Part shown: piece by piece, positions 1 to 8,588 of the stretch
How the letters are laid out: each line of letters begins with the position of its first letter
How positions within the stretch are numbered: the stretch's first letter is position 1
DNA from: Arctic95D-9 sp035967665
GTDB lineage: Bacteria > Verrucomicrobiota > Verrucomicrobiia > Verrucomicrobiales > DEV007
Direction: 5' to 3'
NCBI GenBank assembly: GCA_035967665.1
Contig: JAYWLB010000044.1
Location: 124,001 to 188,000, forward strand
DNA length: 64,000 nt
The notes under the pieces: model-generated
Told to the model about the DNA's origin: nothing
Database searches by the model: none
What the model saw: only the letters and a program-made list of their open reading frames with translations
Program-made: the position numbers and the translations under genes

Positions 1-50
1 AGGTGAGCCAAAGGGCGTTGATTTCAGGCTGAGTCAGCATGGGGGAACCC

Positions 51-90
51 AGACCTAACAGGGTTAGGTCGAGGATTCAACAGGGTTAGG
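51..90. repeat. Dispersed CAACAGGGTT-type repeat, locus 1 (two copies)
   Basis: Two copies of a core near AACAGGGTT start at 56 and 78, 22 bases apart. The first sits in a short palindrome, ACCTAAC-AGG-GTTAGGT, able to form a small hairpin. The same core recurs between genes near 1768, 14897-14950, 39994-40024 and 59375-59406. It lies just downstream of the modA stop, so it could also shape the 3' end of that transcript. Positions 1-50 show nothing else recognisable. Confidence 0.7.
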
Positions 91-120
91 TGAGGGGGAG
101 GAGAATTGCCGGGATGGCCT

Positions 121-879
121 TTAGGGAAGGTCATATCCGAATTTGTGAATGATGTCTTTGGCTTCGGTGCTTTTGAGGAATTCGACGAACTCGCGGGCTG
201 CCGGGGTGTCGGTTAGCAGTATCGCGCCCTGCTCAATGGGGGGATGGCTTTCCGCGGGAACAACCCACTGCGAGCCTTCCACTGCTTTACCTGAAACTTG
301 AACCTGTGAGAGTGCGACGAAACCGACTTCAGCGGCTCCGCTTTTTACAAAGTGGAAGGTTTGAGAAATGTTCTCTCCCCTGACCCATTTTGACTCTAAC
401 AAAACACCAAGTGAATTGAGAACTTCGACGGCGGCTGCGCCATAGGGGGCCAGTTCGGGATTGGCGAGGGCGAGATGCCGGAAGCTGTCCCCTTTCAGAT
501 ATTGAACGCCATCGGTGAAGGTGGCCGGATCGGGACTCCACAAAACGAGGCGTCCAATCGCGTAAACGAAACGGGTATTTGCGATTCCGAAGCCTTCCTC
601 CTCCAGGAGTCCGGGACGTTTCGTGTCAGCGGCGAGAAATAGATCAAACGGCGCTCCCCGTTTGATTTGGGCGTAGTGCTTACCGGTTGAACCCGTTGAT
701 AGACTGACGGTTAAGCCGGATTTTTTTTCAAAGGCTGCTGCGATCGCTTTGGCGGGGGGGCCAAAGTTGCTCGCCACCGCGATGGCGACATCGGCGCGGT
801 TCCCGGGCTTTTGGAAGAACAGGAGGAGGACGGCGATGGACAGGAGCGCTGCTGCCGCGATGATCGAATGGCGCCTCAT
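121..879 (-). CDS. modA: Molybdate ABC transporter substrate-binding protein (ModA-like)
   Basis: The 252-residue product starts with a hydrophobic signal-anchor/signal peptide (residues 1-30). The typical ModA opening follows: a VAVASNF-like strand, then a serine/threonine oxyanion-binding loop (STGSTGKHYAQI) and the FDLFLAADTKRP segment. ModA binds molybdate or tungstate in the periplasm and hands it to the ModBC permease. The length matches the family. The start overlaps the upstream pseudouridine synthase stop by 4 bases (ATGA), so the two are probably co-transcribed. The permease and ATPase genes are not in this window; they would have to lie beyond its left edge or elsewhere. moaC at 13.5 kb shows the organism makes molybdenum cofactor. 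Binding of another oxyanion cannot be excluded from sequence alone. Confidence 0.85.
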   Translation of the reverse strand: MRRHSIIAAAALLSIAVLLLFFQKPGNRADVAIAVASNFGPPAKAIAAAFEKKSGLTVSLSTGSTGKHYAQIKRGAPFDLFLAADTKRPGLLEEEGFGIANTRFVYAIGRLVLWSPDPATFTDGVQYLKGDSFRHLALANPELAPYGAAAVEVLNSLGVLLESKWVRGENISQTFHFVKSGAAEVGFVALSQVQVSGKAVEGSQWVVPAESHPPIEQGAILLTDTPAAREFVEFLKSTEAKDIIHKFGYDLP

Positions 880-1574
880 AAAATGCTCTCCCGTTCGCAG
901 TTTGTCAGGGCGCGAAATTCGCCGGGGGCGAGATCATCGGGCAGGCGAATTTTCCCGATGCTTTCGCGATGCAGGCTCACGAGGCGGATCTCATTGATGC
1001 GGTGGAACATGCGCTTGATCTGGTGGTAGCGCCCTTCGTGAATGATGACTCGGGCGCGGCAGGGACCGAGCAGGATGAGCTGCGCGGGGCGGGTTGTGAT
1101 GCCTTCGGTAGGGAACTCGAATCCGGCTTCAAAAAGCGCGACGGCATCTTCCGGAACGGGGCGGTCGGTTTCCACGAGGTAGGACTTCGCGACTTTGGAA
1201 TCGGGCTGTGTGAGGCGATCGGACCAACTGCCGTCGTTGGTGAGGATCATGAGTCCTGTGGAACTGCGATCAAGTCGTCCTGCGAGATGAAGCGAGGCTT
1301 TTTCAGGGTGGTCGAGTAGATCGATCACGGTGGTGTGTTGATCGTCTTTCGTCGCGCTGAGAATGCCCTTCGGTTTATTGAGCATGAAATAGAGCCGCTC
1401 GGAACCCGGCTGGAGGACATTGTTATCAAACGTGATTTTGTCAAAGCGACTCACTTCTTCACCGTGGCGGCGTGTCGACTTTCCGTTGATCGAAACCCGC
1501 TCTGTAACAATCCACTCGCGAGCGCTGCGTTCGCTCACGGATCGTTGTTTGGCAATGAATCGGTCAAGGCGCAT
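876..1574 (-). CDS. RsuA/RluB/RluE-family rRNA pseudouridine synthase
   Basis: The 232-residue protein has an N-terminal S4 RNA-binding domain (about residues 1-45, MRLDRFIAKQ onward). The catalytic pseudouridine synthase domain carries the GRLDRSSTGLMILTNDG motif, whose Asp is the nucleophile, and a HEGRYHQIKRMF motif near the C-terminus. Size and the S4-plus-short-catalytic-domain layout fit RsuA, which modifies U516 of 16S rRNA. RluE-type enzymes usually lack S4, so RsuA is the better fit. The exact target nucleotide is inferred. A second family member, more like RluB, lies at 15.0-15.7 kb. It overlaps modA by 4 bases. Confidence 0.9.
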   Translation of the reverse strand: MRLDRFIAKQRSVSERSAREWIVTERVSINGKSTRRHGEEVSRFDKITFDNNVLQPGSERLYFMLNKPKGILSATKDDQHTTVIDLLDHPEKASLHLAGRLDRSSTGLMILTNDGSWSDRLTQPDSKVAKSYLVETDRPVPEDAVALFEAGFEFPTEGITTRPAQLILLGPCRARVIIHEGRYHQIKRMFHRINEIRLVSLHRESIGKIRLPDDLAPGEFRALTNCERESIL

Positions 1575-1873
1575 GGGGTGCTTTCAGCACCGTAAAAGGG
1601 GAAAGGTAAAAAGTAAAAGGTTGCTTGGCTTCTGTCGGCGACGGGCAGGGGGGCGGAGAGTGATCGCCTCAATGTGCGACTATGACCAGCTCAATGGCGG
1701 GCGCAGGAACGTTTGGGGTAGGGCGAATCGTCCCGATGAGCCGTCGAGGTCCGATAAGATGGATTCCAACCCTGTCGCCCTGCCTGCGAAGCGGGGCCGT
1801 CGTTCGGGCGATCCAAAGGACCACGCGGATCGGCAGGGACGCCTCTCCCTACCCGCACACAACGCGCAGACAC
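1575..1873. other. Intergenic region with single repeat core
   Basis: About 300 bases separate the RsuA-type gene from the ppdK terminator. I see no convincing gene in any frame. Positions 1768-1777 hold one inverted copy (AACCCTGTCG) of the dispersed repeat core. The segment around 1790-1855 is GC-rich and may fold, but I cannot assign a function. Confidence 0.5.
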
Positions 1874-1905
1874 GAAAAAAGGCAGCCCTTTCGGACTGCC
1901 TTTTC
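1874..1905 (-). terminator. Intrinsic terminator of ppdK
   Basis: Read on the minus strand, a 9-bp perfect stem (AAAAGGCAG/CTGCCTTTT) with a 10-base loop ends in a run of T. It lies about 30 bases past the ppdK stop. Confidence 0.9.
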
Positions 1906-1936
1906 GAAAAGCGTGATTCACGCGTTAAGAATCAGA

Positions 1937-4783
1937 TTACTTCTTGGAAGCAGCCTTTTTCTTAGCGGTCTTCTTTTTCGCTGCCTTTTTCTTGGGAGCT
2001 GCCTTGAGAGGCTTCTCTTCAAGCGCTGCCTGTGCTGCTGCAAGGCGTGCGATTGGGATACGGAAAGGTGAGCAGGAAACGTAGTTGAGTCCGGTGCGGT
2101 GGAAGAACTTCACAGAATCAGGATCTCCGCCGTGCTCGCCACAGATACCGATTTTGAGGTTTTTCTTCGTGCTGCGACCTTTCTTAACACCCATCTCAAC
2201 GAGCTGGCCAACACCTTCCTGGTCGAGACCGGCGAAGGGGTTGTTGTTAAGAACTTCAGCATCCTGATAGGTTGGAAGGAATGAAGATGAGTCATCACGT
2301 GAAAGACCGAGGCCTGTCTGTGTGAGGTCGTTGGTTCCGAATGAGAAGAACTCAGCGTGCTCGGCCACTTCATCAGCGGTGAGGGCAGCGCGTGGGATCT
2401 CGATCATGGTTCCGACTGTGTATTTCAACTCAGACTTCTTAAGACCATACTTCTTACGAACGCCTTCAGCAGCTTCGTCGATGACTTGCTTCTGGAGCTC
2501 GAGCTCACGTGCGTAGGCAACGAGAGGAACCATGATCTCAGGGAGAACTTTGGTGCCTTTGGCCTGCACTTCAGCAGCGGCTTCGAGGATGGCTTCAACC
2601 TGTGCTGCAGTTACTGCAGGGTAGCTGATGCCGAGACGACAACCGCGGTGACCGAGCATTGGGTTCTCTTCGTGAAGAGAGTTGATTCGCTTGGTGATTG
2701 CTGCAGCGCTCATGCCGATCTTCTTGGAGAGATCTTTCTTCTGAGCGGCATCCATGGTGCCGATGAACTCGTGAAGTGGTGGATCGAGAAGACGGATCGT
2801 AGCAGGGCGGCCTTCGAGAGCTTCGAAGATGCCGATGAAGTCTTTCTTCTGGAAAGCTTTGATCTTGGTCAGGGCTTTGGCGCGACCTGCGTCGTCGTCA
2901 GCGAGAATCATCTCACGAACAGCGTCGATACGGTTGCCTTCGAAGAACATGTGCTCTGAACGAGTCAGGCCGATGCCTTCACCACCGAAGAGGATCGCCT
3001 GGCGAACCTGCTCGGGTGTGTCCGAGTTGGTGCGAACACCAAGCTTACGGTGTGCGTCGGTCCACTCCATGAGTTCGACGAACTTCTTGTAAGTGTCGGA
3101 CTTCTTAGCAGCCGCTTTGTTCTCGAGGAGACCCTGGATAACCTGTGACGGGGAGGACTTGATCTCACCTGCATAGACGTTTCCAACGAAACCGTTGAGT
3201 GAGAGGAAATCTCCTTCTTTCAAAGTCACTCCGTTACCGGAAAGTGTCTTCTTCTTGTAATCGATTGTCATGCCGTGAGCACCGCAAACGCAGATTTTAC
3301 CCATCTGACGGGCAACGAGTGCCGCGTGTGATGAAGCACCACCTTCGGTTGTGAGGATACCCTCAGCAGCGATCATTCCGCGAAGATCTTCAGGGGAAGT
3401 CGCCATGCGAACGAGCATAACTTTCTCACCGCGAGCTTCAGCAGCGACTGACTCTTCAGCAGAGAAGTAGATCTTACCGGAAGCAGCACCGGGGCCGGCT
3501 GGAAGGCCGGATCCCATTTTCTTAGCCTGCTTCTCGTCAGCGGCGTCGAAGATTGGAGCGAGGAGGTGGCTGAGGTCATCAGCAGGAATACGCAAGATCG
3601 CCTCTTCCTTGGAGATGAGTTTCTCGCGAACCATGTCGATTGCGATGTTAACCGCAGCGAAACCGGTACGCTTACCGTTACGGGTCTGGAGCATCCAGAG
3701 TTTTCCGTCTTCGATCGTGAACTCAACGTCCTGAACATCACGGAAGTGTTTTTCAAGAATCGTGCGAACTTTGAGAAGTTCTTTGTGTGACTTGGGAAGG
3801 TCCTTCGCCATTTCAGCCACCTGCTTAGGTGTGCGAACACCTGCAACAACGTCTTCGCCCTGGGCGTCGATGAGATACTCACCGTAGAAAACGTTTTCAC
3901 CGGTTGCGGGGTCACGTGTGAAAGCCACACCTGTTCCGGACTTCTTACCGGTGTTACCGAATACCATTGCCTGAACGTTTACAGCGGTTCCCCATGCAGC
4001 AGGGATGCCGTATTTCTGGCGGTAAACTTTAGCACGGTCGTTCTGCCATGAATTGAAAACGGCGTTCACGGAACCAATCAACTGTTCCATTGGATCCGTT
4101 GGGAAATCATTGCCGGTGCGCTCTTTGATGAGCTTTTTGAACTCGGCTACAACCCACTTGAGCTCTTCTTCGCTCAGGTCGGAATCGTTCGCTACGCCAC
4201 GCTTTGCTTTCGCTGCGTCGAGGATCACTTCGAATGGATCGTGGTGCTCACCTTCGTGCTCTTCCACGCCCATGACGACTTCCCCATACATCTGGAGAAA
4301 GCGACGGTAGCTGTCCCATGCGAAAGTGGGGTTGCCTGTTTTCTTCGCGAGAGCTTCGGCAACTTCATCGTTGATACCGAGGTTCAAAATCGTGTCCATC
4401 ATACCGGGCATCGACTCACGAGCTCCGGAACGAACCGAAAGAAGAAGCGGGTTGTCGAGGTTGTTGAACTTCTTACCCATCGCTTTTTCAATCTTGGCGA
4501 TGTTGGCTTCAACCTGTCTCTTCAGATCAGCAGGCCATTTGCAACCATTGTCGTAGTAGTGGTTGCAGACCTCTGTGGTGATCGTCATTCCAGCAGGCAC
4601 AGGGAGACCGATGCTTGCCATCTCAGCAAGGTTTGCCCCTTTCCCGCCGAGGAGGGCTTTCTGTGTACCGTTACCATCGGACTTTCCAGCGCCGAAGTAG
4701 TATACGAGTTTTTTAGCACGGGCAGGTGCTTTCTTGGTTGCCTTCTTTGAGGCAGCTTTCTTTGCAGTTTTTTTGGTCGCCAT
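1937..4783 (-). CDS. ppdK: Pyruvate, phosphate dikinase with lysine/alanine-rich tails
   Basis: The enzyme interconverts pyruvate + ATP + Pi and PEP + AMP + PPi in the cytoplasm. The order is the N-terminal nucleotide-binding domain (GGKGANLAEM, about residue 47; the LSVRSGARESMPGMMDT phosphate-binding region), the swivelling phosphohistidine domain (GGASSHAALVAR, catalytic His about residue 486), and a C-terminal PEP-binding barrel. The barrel has the GICGEHGGDP motif with the acid/base Cys at about residue 881. The core matches the roughly 875-residue family. Extra length comes from a first stretch of about 25 residues and a last stretch of about 22 made almost only of Lys, Ala and Thr/Ser, resembling histone H1-like tails. 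The neighbouring pfp gene on the same strand uses PPi and gives a coherent PPi-linked glycolysis. Own terminator downstream; 352 bases separate it from pfp. Confidence 0.97.
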   Translation of the reverse strand: MATKKTAKKAASKKATKKAPARAKKLVYYFGAGKSDGNGTQKALLGGKGANLAEMASIGLPVPAGMTITTEVCNHYYDNGCKWPADLKRQVEANIAKIEKAMGKKFNNLDNPLLLSVRSGARESMPGMMDTILNLGINDEVAEALAKKTGNPTFAWDSYRRFLQMYGEVVMGVEEHEGEHHDPFEVILDAAKAKRGVANDSDLSEEELKWVVAEFKKLIKERTGNDFPTDPMEQLIGSVNAVFNSWQNDRAKVYRQKYGIPAAWGTAVNVQAMVFGNTGKKSGTGVAFTRDPATGENVFYGEYLIDAQGEDVVAGVRTPKQVAEMAKDLPKSHKELLKVRTILEKHFRDVQDVEFTIEDGKLWMLQTRNGKRTGFAAVNIAIDMVREKLISKEEAILRIPADDLSHLLAPIFDAADEKQAKKMGSGLPAGPGAASGKIYFSAEESVAAEARGEKVMLVRMATSPEDLRGMIAAEGILTTEGGASSHAALVARQMGKICVCGAHGMTIDYKKKTLSGNGVTLKEGDFLSLNGFVGNVYAGEIKSSPSQVIQGLLENKAAAKKSDTYKKFVELMEWTDAHRKLGVRTNSDTPEQVRQAILFGGEGIGLTRSEHMFFEGNRIDAVREMILADDDAGRAKALTKIKAFQKKDFIGIFEALEGRPATIRLLDPPLHEFIGTMDAAQKKDLSKKIGMSAAAITKRINSLHEENPMLGHRGCRLGISYPAVTAAQVEAILEAAAEVQAKGTKVLPEIMVPLVAYARELELQKQVIDEAAEGVRKKYGLKKSELKYTVGTMIEIPRAALTADEVAEHAEFFSFGTNDLTQTGLGLSRDDSSSFLPTYQDAEVLNNNPFAGLDQEGVGQLVEMGVKKGRSTKKNLKIGICGEHGGDPDSVKFFHRTGLNYVSCSPFRIPIARLAAAQAALEEKPLKAAPKKKAAKKKTAKKKAASKK

Positions 4784-5105
4784 ATCTCTTTGGATGCTTC
4801 CTTGGGTTTTGTTTTTAAGAAAGGGAATAGGAGACTCCCTCTGAAGGAGTCGGTGTGACAGGATTGGAGAGCCGTTGTATTGACGCAGCGCGAAGGGGGA
4901 GATGCGGCCGAAACATCCTCAAAATCGAATCGGCGCAACTTTAAGCGCGACTGCGATCCTGTCAAATTTTAGGTTTGCTAAGCGAATCGGGAGCGAAGCG
5001 TCTCGATTCGCTTAGTTCTTTTTCTTCTTCGTCATCCTTTTTTATCTCTTCAAAGACAACCTGTCGGCGCTCTTTGATGGAGATTGAGATTTTGAAAAAG
5101 AGAAA
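4784..5105. other. Region between pfp and ppdK with inverted repeat
   Basis: No gene is visible. Positions 4979-5014 form an inverted repeat with 11-base arms (TAAGCGAATCG/CGATTCGCTTA) followed on the plus strand by a T-rich stretch. On the minus strand, a TTGACA hexamer at 4968-4973 could be the -35 element of a ppdK promoter, but the matching -10 is weak. The ppdK leader would then be about 160 bases long. Confidence 0.4.
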
Positions 5106-5130
5106 GGGGGATGGACCGCGAGCGGTCCAT
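5106..5130 (-). terminator. Probable terminator of pfp
   Basis: On the minus strand a 9-bp perfect stem (ATGGACCGC/GCGGTCCAT) directly follows the pfp stop. It is followed by CCCCCTTTCTCTTTTT, an imperfect T-rich tail. Confidence 0.65.
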
Positions 5131-5135
5131 CCAGA

Positions 5136-6350
5136 TCAATGCGCTTCGATTCGCTTGCCTTTGGGCTGGCCGATTTCCACGAGGAGATTCGTGAACCAGC
5201 TCTCGTCGATGTCGAATGGCTTGCCGCCTTTGATGCGGGGGAAGGCGATCGTGCTCATCTCGTCGTTGTTGTCCTCGTCGAGACCGGCGACTCCGCTGAC
5301 ACCTTCAAGTGCCGACTTGGCTGCCTGTGCGCAACTCGCTTTGATGAGCTCGAGATCATCCGCGTTCGGGGCCGCGCTCCGTGCGAAGTAACCGCTCTTC
5401 TGGATGAGCACTTTCTCTGCTCCCAATCTCTCTTTCAACTGGTTGGAGAACCAGGTGCCGACATTGACATCGTCGAGACGGTAGTGACCGAAGGCATCCT
5501 TTTCAGGCTCTTTGCCCTGGGCTTTGAGTTCGGCGACAACGTTGTCGAGGCCGGCTCCTTCACTGAGGAAAATGTTCACACTGTCGTGCTCATCCATTTT
5601 GTCGTTGAGACGCTCGATCTCAGACTCGAGATCGATTTCCATTTCCGGAACCCAGACAGCATCGACATCCCAGCGCAACTGGTGAAGCAGCGCTTCGGGC
5701 ATCCAGTCATACTGGTGAAGACTTTCGTGATACTCGTAGGCCGCCCGGCCGGTGAGCCAGCCACAGTGACGACCCATCACCTCGTGGATAATGAGCTGGC
5801 GGGCACTGGTCGTGTTTTCGTTCGCGACGTTGCGGAAAAAGCGGGCACTCTGATGAGCCGCGGTCCAGGCACCGAGGGTTTGTTTGATTGGAAAAACGTC
5901 GTTGTCGATCGTTTTGGGGAGGCCCACCACGGTGAGATCGTAGTCGTTTTCCTTCAAATAGGCTGCGAGGTCTGCTGCGGTTGTATTCGTGTCATCGCCG
6001 CCAATGGTGTGGAGGATGTTGACGCCGTCTGCGACAAGCCGGTCAGCGGCCACTTTGAGAGGTTCTTCGCCGGGTTTTACGAGTCCTCGCTTCGTGCAGT
6101 CGGCGACGTTTGTGAGCTTGACGCGGCTGTTGCCGATCGGGCTTCCTCCGAAGTTGTAGAAGACTTCAGCGTTTTTACGCACTTCGGGTGGAAAGTGGTA
6201 GGATTTCCCGAGGAGAAGGCCCTGGTAGCCATTCAGATATCCCATCAGATCTGCCTCCGGTGCCAATTTATTGTACTGTTCAATCAATCCACCGATGGAG
6301 GCGGAAAGACAGGGAGCAATGCCCCCGGCGGTCAAAAAAGCAATTCTCAT
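5136..6350 (-). CDS. pfp: Pyrophosphate-dependent 6-phosphofructokinase
   Basis: This cytoplasmic enzyme interconverts fructose 6-phosphate + PPi and fructose 1,6-bisphosphate + Pi. The 404-residue protein has the PFK fold. Two signatures separate PPi from ATP enzymes: GGDDTNTTA (residues 117-125), with Asp where ATP enzymes have Gly, and LPKTIDND (about 144-151), with Lys in place of the Gly of PGTIDND. MGRHCGWL (about 192-199) binds fructose 6-phosphate. It lies on the same strand as ppdK, with its own terminator-like hairpin. With ppdK (PPi-producing in the PEP direction) and the class II aldolase at 51.8 kb it supports reversible PPi-linked glycolysis. The family call is firm; kinetics are inferred from the motifs. 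Confidence 0.95.
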   Translation of the reverse strand: MRIAFLTAGGIAPCLSASIGGLIEQYNKLAPEADLMGYLNGYQGLLLGKSYHFPPEVRKNAEVFYNFGGSPIGNSRVKLTNVADCTKRGLVKPGEEPLKVAADRLVADGVNILHTIGGDDTNTTAADLAAYLKENDYDLTVVGLPKTIDNDVFPIKQTLGAWTAAHQSARFFRNVANENTTSARQLIIHEVMGRHCGWLTGRAAYEYHESLHQYDWMPEALLHQLRWDVDAVWVPEMEIDLESEIERLNDKMDEHDSVNIFLSEGAGLDNVVAELKAQGKEPEKDAFGHYRLDDVNVGTWFSNQLKERLGAEKVLIQKSGYFARSAAPNADDLELIKASCAQAAKSALEGVSGVAGLDEDNNDEMSTIAFPRIKGGKPFDIDESWFTNLLVEIGQPKGKRIEAH

Positions 6351-6460
6351 GAGATTTCCTGGGTCGTGTTTACTAACAAATTCCGGCGAATAATCTTACG
6401 AAAGAGAGAGAAGTCAACCAACTCGTGTGAGCTCTCAATTTACTTAAGATGTTTTAACTA

Positions 6461-6488
6461 TTGATAATTATGAAATTTTTGATAAAAT
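6461..6488 (+). promoter_or_regulatory. Candidate sigma-70-type promoter for the 6510 gene
   Basis: TTGATA (6461-6466) and TAAAAT (6483-6488) are separated by 16 bases in a strongly AT-rich stretch. The predicted start of transcription falls about 15 bases before the ATG at 6510. Confidence 0.5.
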
Positions 6489-6509
6489 GTTTTAAATCGA
6501 CTTAACCTG

Positions 6510-6965
6510 ATGATTCGTATTCCGTTCACTTCACCCGGTGAGGCCCAGTCTGGAGCTTCAAATCAATTTGTTCATGCGCCGTCAAAAAGCAGACCGTTGT
6601 TGGGGAAGGATAGATCGAAGAATCTCGAGGAGAAACTTTCGGCACTGGAGGTGAAGTTGGTGGTTCATGCTGAGGAGCTTACCGCTCAGGTGACGGAGCG
6701 GGTCGACCGGATTCGTTCGCGGGTTGAGCGCGCCATGGAGCCTTTCATTGAAGAGGAGAGCAATTCGGTTGCCAAGTCGAATGGCAAAGTGATCGAGTTT
6801 GGTGCGCCTTCCGGTGACAAGGCGTTGCATCACCTGCACGCCAGGAATGCGCGTGACGCGATGAATGAGCTCAACAGCACCCTCGCAGCGACGAAGGAGC
6901 ATCTCATTGCTCTTGACGAGAGCGTTGCGCGAATGCGCAGAGCGGTTCGGGAGCAGGCTTCGTAG
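6510..6965 (+). CDS. Hypothetical coiled-coil protein
   Basis: I do not recognise this 151-residue protein. It is charged and lacks a signal peptide or membrane segment. Residues about 35-80 (LEEKLSALEVKLVVHAEELT onward) and 105-148 show heptad-like spacing, which suggests two coiled-coil helices separated by a linker. It could be a small cytosolic structural or adaptor protein. It stands alone between pfp and the cytochrome c gene, both on the minus strand. The AT-rich promoter just upstream and the clean ATG support it as real. No function can be inferred. Confidence 0.7.
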   Translation: MIRIPFTSPGEAQSGASNQFVHAPSKSRPLLGKDRSKNLEEKLSALEVKLVVHAEELTAQVTERVDRIRSRVERAMEPFIEEESNSVAKSNGKVIEFGAPSGDKALHHLHARNARDAMNELNSTLAATKEHLIALDESVARMRRAVREQAS

Positions 6966-7111
6966 CGCTTCGCGCTGTGAAGGGTAGAAGGGTAGCAAGT
7001 GAAAAGACGGCCGGGTTTAGGAACCGCCCTGTAGATGGGGGCATTCAACGATTCCCTGCCGGCTGTGAGGCCGGCAGAAGATGCCGTTTACAGTCAAGTG
7101 GAGCCGGAAAA

Positions 7112-8500
7112 TTACTTGCTCGCCTCAATTGCTTTTTCCAGCTGAGTAAGGGCCGCTTTGGTTTCAGCAGCGACTTTGGCAGCCTTCTCTGACGAGGCCT
7201 TCAGCGCTTCGGCTTTCTTTGTCGCTGCGGCAACTTCTTTGATCGCGGCATCGAACTCCGCTTTAGAGGCGATGGCCTTCTTCGCTGATTCAGCAGCAGC
7301 ACCCTGAAGTTCTGCGAGCGCTTTGTTGAACATGTCTCCTCCTGCTGGTGCCGGTTTGGGTGCCGGCTTCGGAGCGGGTGTGGCCGGCTTCGGCGCAGGT
7401 GTGGTTGGCGCCGGAGTGGCAGGTTTCGGGGCGGGCTTCGCAGCCGGCTTGGCTGGAGCGGTTGGGGCCGGTGTTGTTGGTTTGGCCGGAGCCGCTGCGG
7501 CGAGTTTCACAGGTTCCGCCTTGGGCTCTTTCCAGCCGGTGTTCACATCGACTCCGGGAATTGCTGCGGCAAATTTGGCGGCACCGGCGTCGGTGACTTT
7601 GCTCTGCCAGACGAAAAGCTTCTTCAGCTTTTTCAGCCCGCTGAGTTTAGCGAGGCCGGCGTCGGTGATGCCGGTGTTGTAGAGATTGAGATACTCAAGA
7701 TTAGTGAGTTCTTTCAGAGAATCGAGACCGGCATCGGTGATGGCGGTGTTTTCGAGGTGAAGGCGCTCGAGGTTTTTCATGCCAGCGAGATGTGCGAGGC
7801 CCTTGTCGGTTACTTTGGTGCGGGCGAGGTCGATCCATTTGATATCTCCGGCGACCGGCTTCAAGAGAGCGATTTGATCATCGGAGTATTCCTTGCTTAC
7901 ATTCAGGGCGCTGAACCGGAGTTCAGGTGTGTCCTGGGCAATTGCCATGAGTGAGGCTCCGGATTTTTCCACGCTCGCGATGGTGTCGGCGATGAGCTTC
8001 AGCTTTGCGGGATCGGCTTTTGGTTGGTCGGCCTTGGCGACTTTGACTTCCATCTCGGGAAGATTGTCAGCGACGTGTGCGATTGCTTTTGCTGCTTCCG
8101 CGTCGGGCTTGAGCTCCGCGACGGTTCCTTTTTCTTTGGCTCCGGATTTGATCCAGAAGGCAATCATTGCGGTCTCCTGGGCGGAAAGCTGGTCTTTGCC
8201 TTCGGGCGGCATGTGCTCATCGTCATCGAGGGGGAGGTAGACCCGCTGGATGAGTGAACTCTCATCGACATTTCCGACGATGACGGATTCGCCTTCGCTT
8301 CCACCTTTGAGAATGGCTTCGAAACTGTCGATACGGAGTTTTCCTTTTTGTTTCTCCTCGCCGTGGCAGCCTGCGCATTTTGCCATCAAAACCGGAGCGA
8401 CGAGATCGGCGTAAAGCTGTTTAGTGTTGGCGTCAGCCTTTAGTGACACAGAAAAACCGGCGACGAGAGACAGAGCGATTGATAAAGGAAAGGGTTTCAT
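7112..8500 (-). CDS. Planctomycete-type cytochrome c domain protein with leucine-rich repeats
   Basis: The 462-residue protein starts with a signal peptide (residues 1-23). A Planctomycete cytochrome C (PSCyt1) domain follows, with a CAGCH haem-binding motif near residue 40 and an EHMPP segment near 97 that likely supplies the axial Met. From about residue 215 to 315 there are four leucine-rich repeats of the 'ITDAGL..L..L..L..L.L' type. A Pro/Ala/Thr-rich linker (about 330-390) comes next, then a C-terminal Ala/Lys-rich helix, probably coiled coil. PSCyt1 domains are typical of Planctomycetes and Verrucomicrobia, usually next to PSD1 domains, which are absent here. The layout suggests a periplasmic or surface electron-transfer or sensing protein; the partner is unknown. 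Confidence 0.85.
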   Translation of the reverse strand: MKPFPLSIALSLVAGFSVSLKADANTKQLYADLVAPVLMAKCAGCHGEEKQKGKLRIDSFEAILKGGSEGESVIVGNVDESSLIQRVYLPLDDDEHMPPEGKDQLSAQETAMIAFWIKSGAKEKGTVAELKPDAEAAKAIAHVADNLPEMEVKVAKADQPKADPAKLKLIADTIASVEKSGASLMAIAQDTPELRFSALNVSKEYSDDQIALLKPVAGDIKWIDLARTKVTDKGLAHLAGMKNLERLHLENTAITDAGLDSLKELTNLEYLNLYNTGITDAGLAKLSGLKKLKKLFVWQSKVTDAGAAKFAAAIPGVDVNTGWKEPKAEPVKLAAAAPAKPTTPAPTAPAKPAAKPAPKPATPAPTTPAPKPATPAPKPAPKPAPAGGDMFNKALAELQGAAAESAKKAIASKAEFDAAIKEVAAATKKAEALKASSEKAAKVAAETKAALTQLEKAIEASK

Positions 8501-8588
8501 AAAAGATGGAATTTCTTATAATTCGACCGAAGTATCCGAATCTCTGAACGAGAAATCAAGCCTCAAACAGGTACGTAATCTGGTGTGA

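Noticed and set aside
51..90. Possible CRISPR repeats with 22-base period
   Set aside because: The repeated core is about 10 bases and there are only one to three copies per place. Spacers would be about 12 bases, and no cas gene is in the window.
5139..6464. 441-codon plus-strand open frame over pfp
   Set aside because: It is the antisense shadow of pfp, whose family motifs are complete on the minus strand. The shadow product resembles nothing and has odd composition.
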